A DNA stretch of 64,000 bases from contig NZ_BOOP01000029.1 of assembly GCF_016863295.1 (NCBI RefSeq), positions 1 through 64,000 of the forward strand. Direction: 5' to 3'. Source of the stretch: Planotetraspora phitsanulokensis (GTDB lineage: Bacteria > Actinomycetota > Actinomycetes > Streptosporangiales > Streptosporangiaceae). The position numbers and the translations under genes are program-made. The notes under the pieces are model-generated. The model did no database searches. It saw only the letters and a list, made by a program, of their open reading frames with translations, and had not been told where the DNA came from. Below, piece after piece: positions 15,811-24,749 of this stretch; positions within the stretch are counted from its first letter, which is position 1; the number at the start of each line of letters is the position of its first letter.

Positions 15811-17373
15811 CTAGGCCGGGATCTTCTCTCGCATCGGAGGGGCCTGCCCGGGTACGGCCGCCGCCTCGTTCTCCTCGACGGCCTCCTCGACGGGCTCCTC
15901 GGCCGGCTTCTCGGCGGGCTTGTCGGCGGGCTTGTCGACCAGGGCGAGCAGTTCGTCCATCGCCTCGCGGAGATGGCCGATGACGTTCCAGACGTCCGGC
16001 ACCCGGCTCGGGCACGCGACGACGCCGAAGTCGAGGCGACCGTCGTAGGACATGCAGGTGACGCTGATCCCGCCGGTGACGTCGGTGACCACGGACATCG
16101 GGTGGTAGGACAGCAGCCGCGCGCCGCACATGTACAGCGGGGCCCGCGGTCCGGGGACGTTCGAGACGATGAGGTTGACCCCCGTGCCGGCCATGCCCGC
16201 CAGGCGGAACAGCGCCGGGGTGGCCAGGGCCGAGAACGCCGCGGGGAACATCGCGCAGACGTCGGTCAGCCAGGTCCTGCGGGACAGCGCGAAACGCCGC
16301 TTGGCCGCCGCCATGGTGGAGCGGACGGTGGTCAGGCGCTCCTTCGGGCACTCGACGTGGGTGGCCAGCGGCGTGATCATCGCGGAGATCTGGTTGCCGA
16401 TCGTCTCCCCGCCGCGAGCCGTGCGGACCGCGACGGGCACGGCCGCGACCAGCGGCCGGTCAGGCAGCGCGTCGTGGGCGGCAAGCCAGCGCCGCAGCGC
16501 CGACGAGCACAGGGTCATCACCACGTCGTTGGAGCTCATCCCGAACGAACGGGCGACGGTCCTGACCTCGCTCATCGGGATCGAGCCGTACGAGAAGGCA
16601 CGCTCGGCGGAGATCGGGCCGTTGAACGGCGTGCGCGGAGCGGCGAGGGGCGGCAGATCGGGGAGCGGCCTGTCGTCGCCCGTGATCCGCCGTGTCAGCT
16701 CGGCCATGAACCGCGCGCCCGGCAGCGCGGCCACGACGGGGATGGCGTCGAGGTCGGCGGCGGCGCGCGCGATCGAGCGCAGCGTCTCGACGGGCTGGGT
16801 GATCGACCGGGCGAACGCGCCCGCGAGCATCGGCAGGAGTCCCGGCTCGGCCGCCGGGGCGGCCTCGGGCGGGGCCTCGACCAGGCGCGGCTCGGGGGAG
16901 GGGTCGAGCAGCGAGGAGAGGATCTCCGAGCCGGAGACGCCGTCGATGGCGCAGTGGTGGACCTTGGTGTAGACGGCCACCCTGCCGCCGGGCAGGCCGT
17001 GGATCAGGTGCAGCTCCCACAAGGGGCGCCCGCGGTCGAGCCGCCGGGCGTGGATCTCCGCCACATGCGCCGCGAGTTGCCGGTCGTCGCCCGGCGCGGG
17101 GAGGGTCGACTCATGGACGTGGTCCTCGAGGTCGAAGTCGGCGTCGTCGATCCAGTAGGGCCGGTCGAGCCCGAAGGGCAGCCCGGCGAGCCGCTTCCGC
17201 AACGGGGGCGCCAGATGGATCCGCTCACGCAGCAGGCTGATCAGGCACTGCCTGGTCACGGTGCCCGACGGCGCCGACGACGGGTCCAGAATCGCCATGC
17301 CGGCCACATGGGCGGCCGTCGTGCTGGACTCGACGCTCAGGAACTGCGCGTCGAGTGCCGTCAGCTGGCGCAT
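15811..17373 (-). CDS. Wax ester synthase / diacylglycerol acyltransferase (WS/DGAT)
   Basis: A 520-residue bifunctional acyltransferase that makes wax esters or triacylglycerol from acyl-CoA. The active-site motif HHCAIDG lies at 139-145, and downstream family blocks include NDVVMTLCSSALRRWL and NLIVSNVPGP. ATG 17373 is chosen: a G-rich AGGGGGG lies 6 nt upstream and the family begins with RQLTALDAQF; a second in-frame ATG at 17379 is too close to it. The C-terminus has an unusual acidic/Lys-Pro tail (KPADKPAEKPAEEPVEE, about residues 482-498) made of slipped repeats. TATGGT at 17405-17410 may be its -10. Confidence 0.9.
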   Translation of the reverse strand: MRQLTALDAQFLSVESSTTAAHVAGMAILDPSSAPSGTVTRQCLISLLRERIHLAPPLRKRLAGLPFGLDRPYWIDDADFDLEDHVHESTLPAPGDDRQLAAHVAEIHARRLDRGRPLWELHLIHGLPGGRVAVYTKVHHCAIDGVSGSEILSSLLDPSPEPRLVEAPPEAAPAAEPGLLPMLAGAFARSITQPVETLRSIARAAADLDAIPVVAALPGARFMAELTRRITGDDRPLPDLPPLAAPRTPFNGPISAERAFSYGSIPMSEVRTVARSFGMSSNDVVMTLCSSALRRWLAAHDALPDRPLVAAVPVAVRTARGGETIGNQISAMITPLATHVECPKERLTTVRSTMAAAKRRFALSRRTWLTDVCAMFPAAFSALATPALFRLAGMAGTGVNLIVSNVPGPRAPLYMCGARLLSYHPMSVVTDVTGGISVTCMSYDGRLDFGVVACPSRVPDVWNVIGHLREAMDELLALVDKPADKPAEKPAEEPVEEAVEENEAAAVPGQAPPMREKIPA

Positions 17374-17598
17374 GGTCATCCCCCCTGCTCGCTTCCGGAG
17401 TGTGACCATAATGGCGGCAGAGAGTTACCGGGACATTACTCAGGCATCTCCGGGAGATTCCTTCAGCGCGACGCGCTCGATCTCGCGTCGTCCGCGAACC
17501 GTCCGCCTAGCTGACTGCCGATGACATTCCCCGATCCCGTCGATGGAATGACCCGTGATGTCGTATCGGTGTCGTATGGCCTGCGCAAAACCTCACGA

Positions 17599-19287
17599 TC
17601 ACGGCCGGTCGAGGTAGGCCAGCAGGCGCTCCAGCGGCCAGGTGTTCACCACGTCCTCGGTCGTCAGCCAGGCGCGTTGCGCGATGCCGATCCCGAACCT
17701 CTGGTGGGCGAGGTGGGGGATGGCGTGGGAGTCGCTGTCGATGGAGAACTTCACGCCGTGGTGGCGCGCGAGCCGTACGAGATCGGAGGGGAGGTCGGCC
17801 CGGTCGGGGTAGGAGTCGATCTCCATGACCGTGCCGGTGCGCGCGGCGGCGCGGAAGACCGCGTCCCAGTCGGCGTCGACCGGCGGGCGCTTGCCGATCT
17901 TCCCGGTGGTGGGGTGGCCGATGATGTGGACGTGCGGGTTCTCGCACGCCGTGATGAAGCGGCGGGTCATCTCCTCACGCGACTGGCCGAAGTGCGAGTG
18001 GACGGAGGCGACGCAGACGTCGAAGCCGGCGAGCACGTCGGCGGGCCAGTCGACCGAGCCGTCGGGTGCGATGTTGAGCTCGGTGCCGTGCAGCAACCGC
18101 ATGTCCGGATACCGCCGTTGAAGGTCGGACAGGCGGGCGCGCTGTTCGAGGGCCTTGTCCAGGGTCATCCGCTGCATGGCCAGGTCCGGCGCGTGGTCGG
18201 TGACGGCGTAGTAGGCGTATCCGCGTGCCGCGCCCGCCGCCACCATGTCCTCCAGCGAGGCGATTCCGTCCGTGAGGTCGGTGTGGGTGTGCAGGTCGCC
18301 CTTGAGGTCCTCGAGCGTCACCAGGCCGGGGAGCTCGCCGCGCAGGGCGGCCTGGACCTCGCCGCCGTCCTCGCGGAGCGTCGGCGGCACCCACGACATC
18401 CCGAGCGCCCGGTAGACGTCCTCCTCGGTCTCGGACGCGATGACCTGGTCGTCGGCGTCGAACAGGCCGTACTCGGACAGCTTCCAGCCCTTCTTGACGG
18501 CCATCTCCCTGATGCGGATGTTGTGCTGCTTGCTGCCCGTGAAGTACACGAGCGCCGCGCCCCACGACTCGGCGGGCACCACCCTGAGGTCGACCTGGAT
18601 GCCCCGGTCGGTCCGCACCGACGTCTTGCGCTCGCCGTGCGCGATCACCTCCGTGACGTACGGCTGTCGCACGAAGGTCTCCATCAGGCCGGCCGGGCCG
18701 ATGGCGAGGACGTCGATGTCGCCGATGGTCTCCTTCATCCTGCGCAGGGATCCCGCGAAGGCGATCCGCTCGGCGGGGAGCGAGGCCATCACCCGCTCGG
18801 CGACGTCCATGGCGATGCCGAGGTGGACCCGCCGCCCCGACTGCTCCATCTGCTCGATGCCCTTGAGCAGGTTCTCCTCGGTCCTGGCGCCGAATCCCCT
18901 GAGCCCGGTCAGCCGTCCGGCCCTGATCGCCTCGGCGAGCGCGTCCGGGGAGTCGATGCCGAGCTCCTGGAACAGGAACAGCGCCTTCTTGGGCCCGAGC
19001 GACGGGACACGGGTGAGCCTGCGTACGCCGTCGGGCACGCGGCCGCGCAGGTCGTCGAGCTGGCGGAAGCTGCCCCTGGCGAGGAACTCCTCGACCTTCT
19101 TGGCGATCGCCTCGCCGACGCCGGGGATCTTCCTGACGTCGGTGCTCCTGAGGTCCTCGGGGAAGCCCGCGATCGACTTCGCGGCCTTCTGGTAGCTCCG
19201 CACGCGGAAGGCGTCGCCGCCCGTCAGCGCGAACAGGTCCGCGTACTCCTCGAGCGCCGCCGCGGCCTCGTCATTCGACCGTCCCAT
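17599..19287 (-). CDS. polX: DNA polymerase/3'-5' exonuclease PolX
   Basis: A 562-residue bacterial family-X polymerase. N-terminal helix-hairpin-helix region (1-140, with KIPGVGEAIAKKVEEF and LGPKKALFLF), a nucleotidyltransferase core with catalytic Asp190, Asp192 and Asp233 (GDIDVL, IQVDLRV), and a C-terminal PHP exonuclease domain from about 330 (DLHTHTDLTDG and later ASVHSHFGQ, IGHPTTGKIG, DSDSHA). Gap-filling repair polymerase. The upstream gap on its strand holds a hairpin, so it is probably transcribed alone. Bases 17374-17598 between this and the acyltransferase gene show no gene. Confidence 0.95.
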   Translation of the reverse strand: MGRSNDEAAAALEEYADLFALTGGDAFRVRSYQKAAKSIAGFPEDLRSTDVRKIPGVGEAIAKKVEEFLARGSFRQLDDLRGRVPDGVRRLTRVPSLGPKKALFLFQELGIDSPDALAEAIRAGRLTGLRGFGARTEENLLKGIEQMEQSGRRVHLGIAMDVAERVMASLPAERIAFAGSLRRMKETIGDIDVLAIGPAGLMETFVRQPYVTEVIAHGERKTSVRTDRGIQVDLRVVPAESWGAALVYFTGSKQHNIRIREMAVKKGWKLSEYGLFDADDQVIASETEEDVYRALGMSWVPPTLREDGGEVQAALRGELPGLVTLEDLKGDLHTHTDLTDGIASLEDMVAAGAARGYAYYAVTDHAPDLAMQRMTLDKALEQRARLSDLQRRYPDMRLLHGTELNIAPDGSVDWPADVLAGFDVCVASVHSHFGQSREEMTRRFITACENPHVHIIGHPTTGKIGKRPPVDADWDAVFRAAARTGTVMEIDSYPDRADLPSDLVRLARHHGVKFSIDSDSHAIPHLAHQRFGIGIAQRAWLTTEDVVNTWPLERLLAYLDRP

Positions 19288-19313
19288 GGAGATCAGCGTA
19301 CGGCCTGGACCCG

Positions 19314-19339
19314 CCGGCCCGGGGGGATCCCCGGGCCGG
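19314..19339 (-). terminator. GC-rich hairpin between the aldo/keto reductase gene and polX
   Basis: 11-bp perfect stem (CCGGCCCGGGG with CCCCGGGCCGG) and a 4-nt loop, downstream of the aldo/keto reductase stop (19370) and upstream of polX on the minus strand. Confidence 0.6.
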
Positions 19340-19369
19340 ACAGGCTCCTCGGCCGGAAGGAGCGGCCGG

Positions 19370-20344
19370 TCAGAACTGCTGGGGCCGCGTCTGGTACGGC
19401 TCGTCCAGGAAGGAGATCTCCTTGTCGGACAGCGTGAGGCCCACCGCCGCGATCGCGTCGTCCACGTGACGCTCCTTGGTCGCCCCGATGATCGGAGCGA
19501 CGACGCCGGGCCGGCTCAGCAGCCAGGCCAATGCGACCGTCGCGGAAGAGGTCCCGCGTTCCGCGGCGGTCTGCGCGACCCGTTCCAGGATCTCGGCGTC
19601 ACCGTACCCGCCGTAGAGCTGCTCCTGGCGTGCCCCGTCGCCGACCTGGCGCGTGGTGTCGGCGGGCGCGCCCGCGCGCGCGAGCAGGCCGCGGGCGAGA
19701 GGGCTCCACGGGATGAGCCCCACCCCCTGGTCGACGCAGAGCGGGATCATCTCCCGCTCCTCCTCCCGGTGCAGGAGGTTGTAGTGGTCCTGCATGCTCA
19801 CGAACCTGGTCCAGCCGCCCCGCTCCGCGACGTGCTGCGCCTTGGCGAACTGCCAAGCCCACATGCTCGACGCCCCGATGTACCTGGCCTTGCCCGCGCG
19901 GACGACGTCGTGGAGCGCCTCCATCGTCTCCTCGATGGGCGTCTCCGGGTCGAACCGGTGGATCTGGTACAGGTCGACGTGATCGGTGCCGAGCCGGGTG
20001 AGCGAGGCGTCGATCGCCGAGAGGATGTGCTTGCGGGACAGGCCGTAGTCGTTCCTGCCGCCGCCCATCGGGAAGTAGACCTTGGTGGCGAGCACGTAGT
20101 CGTCGCGGCGCGGGAAGATCTTGCGGAGCAGGTTGCCCGTTATCTGCTCGCTGACGCCCCCCGAGTACACGTCGGCGGTGTCGAAGAAGGTGACGCCGCC
20201 GTCCGCAGCCTTGCGGACGATCGGTTCCGCCTGCTCCTCGCCGAGCACCCAGCCGCCCCATGTGTCGGGGTCGCCGTAACTCATCATTCCCAGGCACACC
20301 CGGGAGACCTTCATTCCGGTGGAGCCGAGCCGTACATAGTCCAA
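19370..20344 (-). CDS. Aldo/keto reductase
   Basis: A 324-residue AKR of the tas/YajO-like type, an NADPH-dependent carbonyl reductase. The tetrad residues appear in FFDTADVYSGG (Asp, Tyr), LATKVYF (Lys) and YQIHRFDP (His), and the C-terminal cofactor site in PIIGATKERHVDDA. TTG 20344 is chosen because GGAGGAGG lies 8 nt upstream and the family starts DYVRLGSTGMKVS. It is divergent from a TetR gene 66 nt away, whose product is the likely repressor. Confidence 0.9.
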   Translation of the reverse strand: MDYVRLGSTGMKVSRVCLGMMSYGDPDTWGGWVLGEEQAEPIVRKAADGGVTFFDTADVYSGGVSEQITGNLLRKIFPRRDDYVLATKVYFPMGGGRNDYGLSRKHILSAIDASLTRLGTDHVDLYQIHRFDPETPIEETMEALHDVVRAGKARYIGASSMWAWQFAKAQHVAERGGWTRFVSMQDHYNLLHREEEREMIPLCVDQGVGLIPWSPLARGLLARAGAPADTTRQVGDGARQEQLYGGYGDAEILERVAQTAAERGTSSATVALAWLLSRPGVVAPIIGATKERHVDDAIAAVGLTLSDKEISFLDEPYQTRPQQF

Positions 20345-20397
20345 TATCCACACCTCCTCCGGACATCTCACCACGATCAAGGCCGAGAGGCGCGCGG

Positions 20398-20403
20398 TAA
20401 TGT
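20398..20403 (+). promoter_or_regulatory. Probable -10 element (TAATGT) for a leaderless TetR transcript
   Basis: TAATGT ends 7 nt before GTG 20411; no Shine-Dalgarno. It lies in the 66-nt divergent region shared with the aldo/keto reductase gene. Confidence 0.5.
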
Positions 20404-20410
20404 GGCGCCC

Positions 20411-21037
20411 GTGAGTGACGGCACGGCCGACAGGAGCGGGGGCCAGGTCAGCCGCAGGGCCGAGTACGCGGAGGCGACCCGGCAGGCCATCGTGGACGCG
20501 TCCCGCCGGCTGTTCGCCGAGCGGGGCTTCTTCGCCACGAAGGTGGACGACATCGCGCGGGCCGCCCGGGTGGCGCCCGCGACCGTGTACGCGGTGGCCG
20601 GCGGCAAGCAGGGGCTGCTGCGCACGCTGATGGACGCCTGGACGACCGCGCCCGTCGTCGCGGCCACCCTGGAGCGCATCGAGCGGCTCGACGACCCGGT
20701 CGCGATCCTGCGCACCGTCGCGACGGTGACCCGGGAGATGCGGCAGGAGTTCGGCGACATCATGCGCGTCATGATCGCCACCGCGCCGCACGACCAGGCG
20801 GTCGCCGAGAGCCTGAAGACCGCGACGGCCCGCTACCGGGCGGGCAACGCCTTCGCGGGGCGGCGGCTGGCCGAGCTCGGAGCGCTGCGCCCGGGACTGG
20901 ACGCCAAGGGCGCCGACGACATCCTGTGGTTCTACTTCGGCTACTCCGGGCTCTTCACCCTCGTGGAAGACAACGGGTGGACCTACTCCCAGGCCGAGGA
21001 GTGGCTCGTCGAGGCCGCCGGCCGGGCGCTGTTCTGA
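20411..21037 (+). CDS. TetR-family transcriptional regulator
   Basis: A 208-residue regulator. The N-terminal HTH is clear (ATRQAIVDASRRLFAERGF, then VDDIARAARVAPATVYAVAGGKQGLL), although the usual TVYHYFxxK element reads TVYAVAGGK, a change in the recognition-helix end. The C-terminal domain is helical with WFYFGYSGLFTLVEDN near the end. Divergent from the aldo/keto reductase gene, so probably autoregulatory and its repressor. Confidence 0.88.
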   Translation: MSDGTADRSGGQVSRRAEYAEATRQAIVDASRRLFAERGFFATKVDDIARAARVAPATVYAVAGGKQGLLRTLMDAWTTAPVVAATLERIERLDDPVAILRTVATVTREMRQEFGDIMRVMIATAPHDQAVAESLKTATARYRAGNAFAGRRLAELGALRPGLDAKGADDILWFYFGYSGLFTLVEDNGWTYSQAEEWLVEAAGRALF

Positions 21038-21099
21038 CGCCGCGGACAGCCGCCGATATTCGTAGGCGCGAACCCCGCCGTACGGCGTAGAACTGCCGG

Positions 21100-22029
21100 A
21101 TGAGCACATTCCACACCAGGCGTCCGGCCGTCTCCGACGCCGAGGCGGTCCACGATTTGGTCGCCGAGCACGACACCGCGGTCATCGGCAGGCCGGACAT
21201 GACCCTGGCCGACGTCTCCGACCTGCTGGAGGAGCTCGACCTCGGCAACGACAGCTGGCTGGTCCACGAGGGCGACCGGATCCTCGGCTGGGGATGGGCC
21301 CAGCGGCAGGGGGGCGGCGACATCGTCGACATGGACGTGCGTGCCAGGACTCCGCAGGCCGCGGACCTGCTGTGGGATGCCGTGACGGAACGGGCGCCGC
21401 GGCTCGCCCAGGAGGCGGGCCACCCGCGGGTGCGGATGGACATCGCCGTCTACGAGCAGGACGCGGCCATGCGGGCGGCCGCGGGCGAGCGGGGGTTCGC
21501 CCCGGCCACCAGCTTCCATCGGATGCGGATCGACTTCCCCGCGCCCGCGCCGGTCCCCGTGCCCGGGGCGAGTGTGGAGACCGGCTCTCCCGGCGACCGC
21601 CAGTTGATGCGCACGGCCCACGGGATCCAGCAGGAGGGGTTCGCCCGGCACTTCGGGTTCGTCCCCCGGACGTTCGAGGAGTGGGTCGAGGCGATGGAGG
21701 CGTCCAGCGCCAACGACTGGAACCAGCTCCTGGTCGCTCGCCTCGACGGCGAGCCGGCGGCGATGCTGCTCGGCACCGACCACTTCGTCGAAGACGCGAA
21801 CTGCGGCTACGTCAGGACGCTCGCCGTGCTCCCGCGCTTCCGGGGGCGGGGGCTCGGCAGGCTGCTGCTCGGGCACGCCTTCGCGGCCGACGAGCGGCGG
21901 GGGAGGGCGGGCACGATCCTGCACGTCGACTCCAACAACACCACCCCCGCGCTCGGCCTCTATCTGTCCGTCGGCATGCGCCCCGTGCTCGCCATCGACG
22001 TGTGGCGGAAGGAGGTCAGCGCCTCCTGA
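21100..22029 (+). CDS. Double-GNAT-domain acetyltransferase
   Basis: A 309-residue protein of two tandem GNAT folds. The C-terminal half has the acetyl-CoA binding block GYVRTLAVLPRFRGRGLGRLLL and the closing HVDSNNTTPALGLYLSVGM, while the N-terminal half lacks a clear R-x-x-G-x-G/A loop and is likely degenerate. Layout resembles mycothiol synthase (MshD) and related actinobacterial acetyltransferases, but identity is not claimed. TAGAAC ends 6 nt before the ATG, a near-fit to the leaderless pattern. Its 3' end overlaps the convergent efflux gene by 14 nt. Confidence 0.8.
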   Translation: MSTFHTRRPAVSDAEAVHDLVAEHDTAVIGRPDMTLADVSDLLEELDLGNDSWLVHEGDRILGWGWAQRQGGGDIVDMDVRARTPQAADLLWDAVTERAPRLAQEAGHPRVRMDIAVYEQDAAMRAAAGERGFAPATSFHRMRIDFPAPAPVPVPGASVETGSPGDRQLMRTAHGIQQEGFARHFGFVPRTFEEWVEAMEASSANDWNQLLVARLDGEPAAMLLGTDHFVEDANCGYVRTLAVLPRFRGRGLGRLLLGHAFAADERRGRAGTILHVDSNNTTPALGLYLSVGMRPVLAIDVWRKEVSAS

Positions 22030-23398
22030 GCAGGGGAAGGGCGACGACGCCGGCGGCGAGGGACGTGGCGGCCAGCCCGACGGAGGTCACGGTGATGGCG
22101 TGCGCCGACGGTGTCAGGCTGAGGAACAGGGTGCCGAAGGCGGCGACACCGACGACCTGGCCGAGCTGGAGCATCATGGCCATCAGCCCGCTGGCGTCCG
22201 GAGCCTCCGACTGCGGGACATGGGCGAGAGCCACCGCCATCAGCGGGCTGAACGCGCCCGCCATGCCGGTTCCGATGACGGCGAAGAGCAGCTCGAGCAG
22301 CACCTCGTGGTGGCCGCCGTCGGACAGGACGGCCGCGAGGCCGAGCTCGCCGAGCGCCGTCACGACGGTGGCCGACACGATCATCGGCCGGTGCAGGCGG
22401 GCGGGCAGGCGCTTCCAGTTGAGGCTGGTCAGGCCGAACGTGGCCGCCGCTGGAATGAACAGCAGACCGGCGCGCAGGGCGCTGTCGCCGAGCGCGCCCT
22501 GAAGATGCAGGGCCATCGTGAACAGGTAGCCGCCGTAGGTGACCATGACCAGGAAGATGCCGGCCGCCGCGGGGGAGACCCCCGGCGTACGCAACAGGTT
22601 GCCGGGGACGAGCGGATGCCTGGCCCGCCGCTCCACGAGGAGGAACACGCAGAACACCACGACCGACGCGGCCATGGAGATCCAGCCCCACAGCGGCCAG
22701 TCCTGCTCGTGGCCGAGCACGAGGGGAACGACCAGCAGCGACACGGCGAGTGAGAGCGTGACCAGGCCGGGCACGTCGACGCCCTGCTCGCGGGGCACAT
22801 GGCCGGTGGGCAGCAGCCTGCCGCCCACGATGAGCAGGACGACGCCGATCGGCACGTTGACCAGGAAGACCGGGCGCCACGACGTGCCGAAGAGGTCGGC
22901 GGTCACCAGCAGGCCGCCGAGCACCTGGCCCACGACGGCGGCGCCGGAGATGACCGCCGCGTAGACGCTGATCGCCTTCAGCCGGGCCGCGCCGTCGAAG
23001 GAGAGCTGGATCAGGCTGAGCACCTGCGGGACCATCAGGGCGGCTCCCGCGCCCTGCAGGAGCCGGAAGGCGATCAGAAGGTCGGCGGACGGGGCCAGCC
23101 CGCACATCAGCGAGGCGACGGTGAACAGGCCGAGGCCGTAGAGGAAGAACTTCCGATATCCCACCAGGCCGCCGAGGCGGGCGCCGGTGATGAGGAGCAT
23201 CGCGTACGCGATGGTGTAGCCCGAGATGACGAGCTGGAGAGCGGATCCGCTGGCGTTCAGGTCCGTACGCAGCGTGGGGGCCGCGACGTTGACGATGGAG
23301 ACGTCGAGGATCGCCATGAACTGCCCGGCGAGGATGACGGTGAGCAGCCATGACCTCGACCGCTGCGCCGGGGGCGCGGCTGTTGCGAGGGTAGTCAT
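22016..23398 (-). CDS. MFS drug/solute exporter (DHA2, 14-helix type)
   Basis: A 460-residue major facilitator with about 14 hydrophobic helices, the motif-C-like AVVGQVLGG and family sequences FMAILDVSIVNVAAPTL, RLLQGAGAALMVP and FLVNVPIGV. These place it in the EmrB/QacA DHA2 group, proton antiporters exporting hydrophobic compounds. It is divergent from a MmyB-like regulator with an inverted repeat between, implying regulated efflux. Confidence 0.92.
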   Translation of the reverse strand: MTTLATAAPPAQRSRSWLLTVILAGQFMAILDVSIVNVAAPTLRTDLNASGSALQLVISGYTIAYAMLLITGARLGGLVGYRKFFLYGLGLFTVASLMCGLAPSADLLIAFRLLQGAGAALMVPQVLSLIQLSFDGAARLKAISVYAAVISGAAVVGQVLGGLLVTADLFGTSWRPVFLVNVPIGVVLLIVGGRLLPTGHVPREQGVDVPGLVTLSLAVSLLVVPLVLGHEQDWPLWGWISMAASVVVFCVFLLVERRARHPLVPGNLLRTPGVSPAAAGIFLVMVTYGGYLFTMALHLQGALGDSALRAGLLFIPAAATFGLTSLNWKRLPARLHRPMIVSATVVTALGELGLAAVLSDGGHHEVLLELLFAVIGTGMAGAFSPLMAVALAHVPQSEAPDASGLMAMMLQLGQVVGVAAFGTLFLSLTPSAHAITVTSVGLAATSLAAGVVALPLLRRR

Positions 23399-23421
23399 GG
23401 TGTCATCATGGGGAGGCCCCG

Positions 23422-23454
23422 GTACCAGTAACGAGAGCCTGCTGATACTGGTAC
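23422..23454. promoter_or_regulatory. Inverted repeat, candidate operator of the divergent efflux/regulator pair
   Basis: GTACCAGTA (23422-23430) and TACTGGTAC (23446-23454) are perfect 9-bp arms separated by 15 nt, centre to centre 24 bp, in the 107-nt gap between MFS start 23398 and regulator start 23506. A half-copy, ACTGG, follows at 23453. Spacing suits a dimer binding adjacent faces. Confidence 0.6.
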
Positions 23455-23505
23455 TGGCACCACCAGGCTGTGCGCGCCGCCGTCAGCCGGAACGGGAGGA
23501 CGAGC

Positions 23506-24369
23506 ATGGCGACGGCCACGGACACCAGGCGGGACCAGCTCGCCTCGTTCCTGCGGAGCAGGCGGGAGCGCGTCACACCCCAGGACGTGGGGCTGCCGCC
23601 GGGCACGCGCCGCCGTACGCCGGGGTTGCGGCGCGAGGAGGTCGCGCAGCTGGCCGGGGTGGGCGTCACCTGGTACACCTGGCTCGAGCAGGGCCGGCCG
23701 ATCAACGCGTCCGTGCAGGTGCTGGACGCGATCGCGCGGACGCTGCGGATGGATTCCGCCGAGCGGGAGCACCTCTACCGGCTGGCCGACCTGCCGGAGG
23801 TGGTCGAACCGGGCGCGGACGACGAGCTGGACCCCGAGATCCACCAGATCCTCGGGCACCTCGACCCGGTGCCCGCCTGCGTGTACAACAGCCGCTACGA
23901 CCTCCTCGCCTGGAACGCCGCCTACGCCGCCTTCTTCCCCAACCTCATCCGTCAGCCGTCGTGCTGCCGCAACGTGCTGTGGCTGGTGTTCGCCATGCCG
24001 GGCTGCTGCTGCCCGATCCTCAACCGGGAGCAGGAGTTGCCGCAGATGGTCGCCGCCCTGCGGGGGGCCTACGCCCGGCACGCGGGCGAGCCGGCGTGGA
24101 CGGCACTGGTGTCCCGGCTGTGCGCGGAGAGCCCCGAGTTCGCCCGGATGTGGGCGACGCACGACGTGGCCAGGCCGGGCAGCCGGATGAAGATCCTTAA
24201 GCACACGTCCGCCGGGCTCATCCGGGCGAACTCCACCAGCCTGGCCCTGTCGTCGCCACAGGAGACGCGGCTCGTCGTCTACAGCCCGATGGACGACGAG
24301 AGCAAGCAGCGGATCGAATGGGTGCGGGCGCATCCGGGGACGCCGGCCTGTGAGCATGACGTGGCGTAG
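23506..24369 (+). CDS. XRE-family regulator with MmyB-like ligand-binding domain
   Basis: A 287-residue regulator: HTH_31/XRE domain (about 10-80; RRRTPGLRREEVAQLAGVGVTWYTWLEQG) and a C-terminal MmyB-like PAS-type ligand domain (about 105-275; VYNSRYDLLAWNAAYAAFF). GGGAGGA is 5 nt from ATG 23506; an upstream start at 23470 lacks such a site. A Cys cluster (CC near 152 and CCC near 167 with two more Cys later) sits in the ligand domain, which may bind thiol-reactive ligands or metal. Divergent from an efflux pump. Confidence 0.9.
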   Translation: MATATDTRRDQLASFLRSRRERVTPQDVGLPPGTRRRTPGLRREEVAQLAGVGVTWYTWLEQGRPINASVQVLDAIARTLRMDSAEREHLYRLADLPEVVEPGADDELDPEIHQILGHLDPVPACVYNSRYDLLAWNAAYAAFFPNLIRQPSCCRNVLWLVFAMPGCCCPILNREQELPQMVAALRGAYARHAGEPAWTALVSRLCAESPEFARMWATHDVARPGSRMKILKHTSAGLIRANSTSLALSSPQETRLVVYSPMDDESKQRIEWVRAHPGTPACEHDVA

Positions 24370-24749
24370 AGCCGTCGCATCGCCCATCAGGGGAAGATCC
24401 TCCCGTCGTCGCACACCGGGTCCCGCGAATCTTCGCATTTACCCCAAACGGGTAGCAACATCTCTGGCGCCAATCCTGCGTTTCGGCGGAAACGGCTGCC
24501 ACGGTGGAAGGAGGTGTGACATATTGCGCCCGGATCGCGGTCAACCGGGGGTATCGGCGCGGTCAAGTGAAACGGGGGATCGGCGGGGCCGGACGGGCGT
24601 TTGTTGCGTGGCCCTGCAATTCCTTGACACATGATCGCTGCCGGGAGTACAAACCACCCAGCGCGTCGCATGTAACCGCTTTTCACCGCGGTATGGCGCT
24701 TTCCGCCCGTCGAAGCGTTGCCGAGCCCTGCCGAACGTCGCCGAATGAG
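24370..24749. other. 380-nt intergenic region with a strong promoter-like motif and an orphan Shine-Dalgarno
   Basis: No convincing gene. GGAAGGAGGTG at 24506-24516 is an excellent ribosome-binding sequence, followed 8 nt later by TTG 24524, which opens a 36-codon reading frame to 24634. TTGACA at 24624-24629 and TACAAA at 24648-24653 (18-nt spacer) could be a promoter for the DUF2203 gene. A longer in-frame extension of the DUF2203 gene runs through the region but has non-coding character. Confidence 0.5.
24624..24653 (+). promoter_or_regulatory. Sigma-70-type promoter candidate (TTGACA-18-TACAAA)
   Basis: Consensus -35 TTGACA and a weaker -10 TACAAA, 97 nt upstream of GTG 24750. Confidence 0.4.

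Noticed and set aside
24504-24749. N-terminal extension of the DUF2203 gene
   Set aside because: The family starts at FTVEEA; the extension is non-coding in composition and carries a promoter motif.
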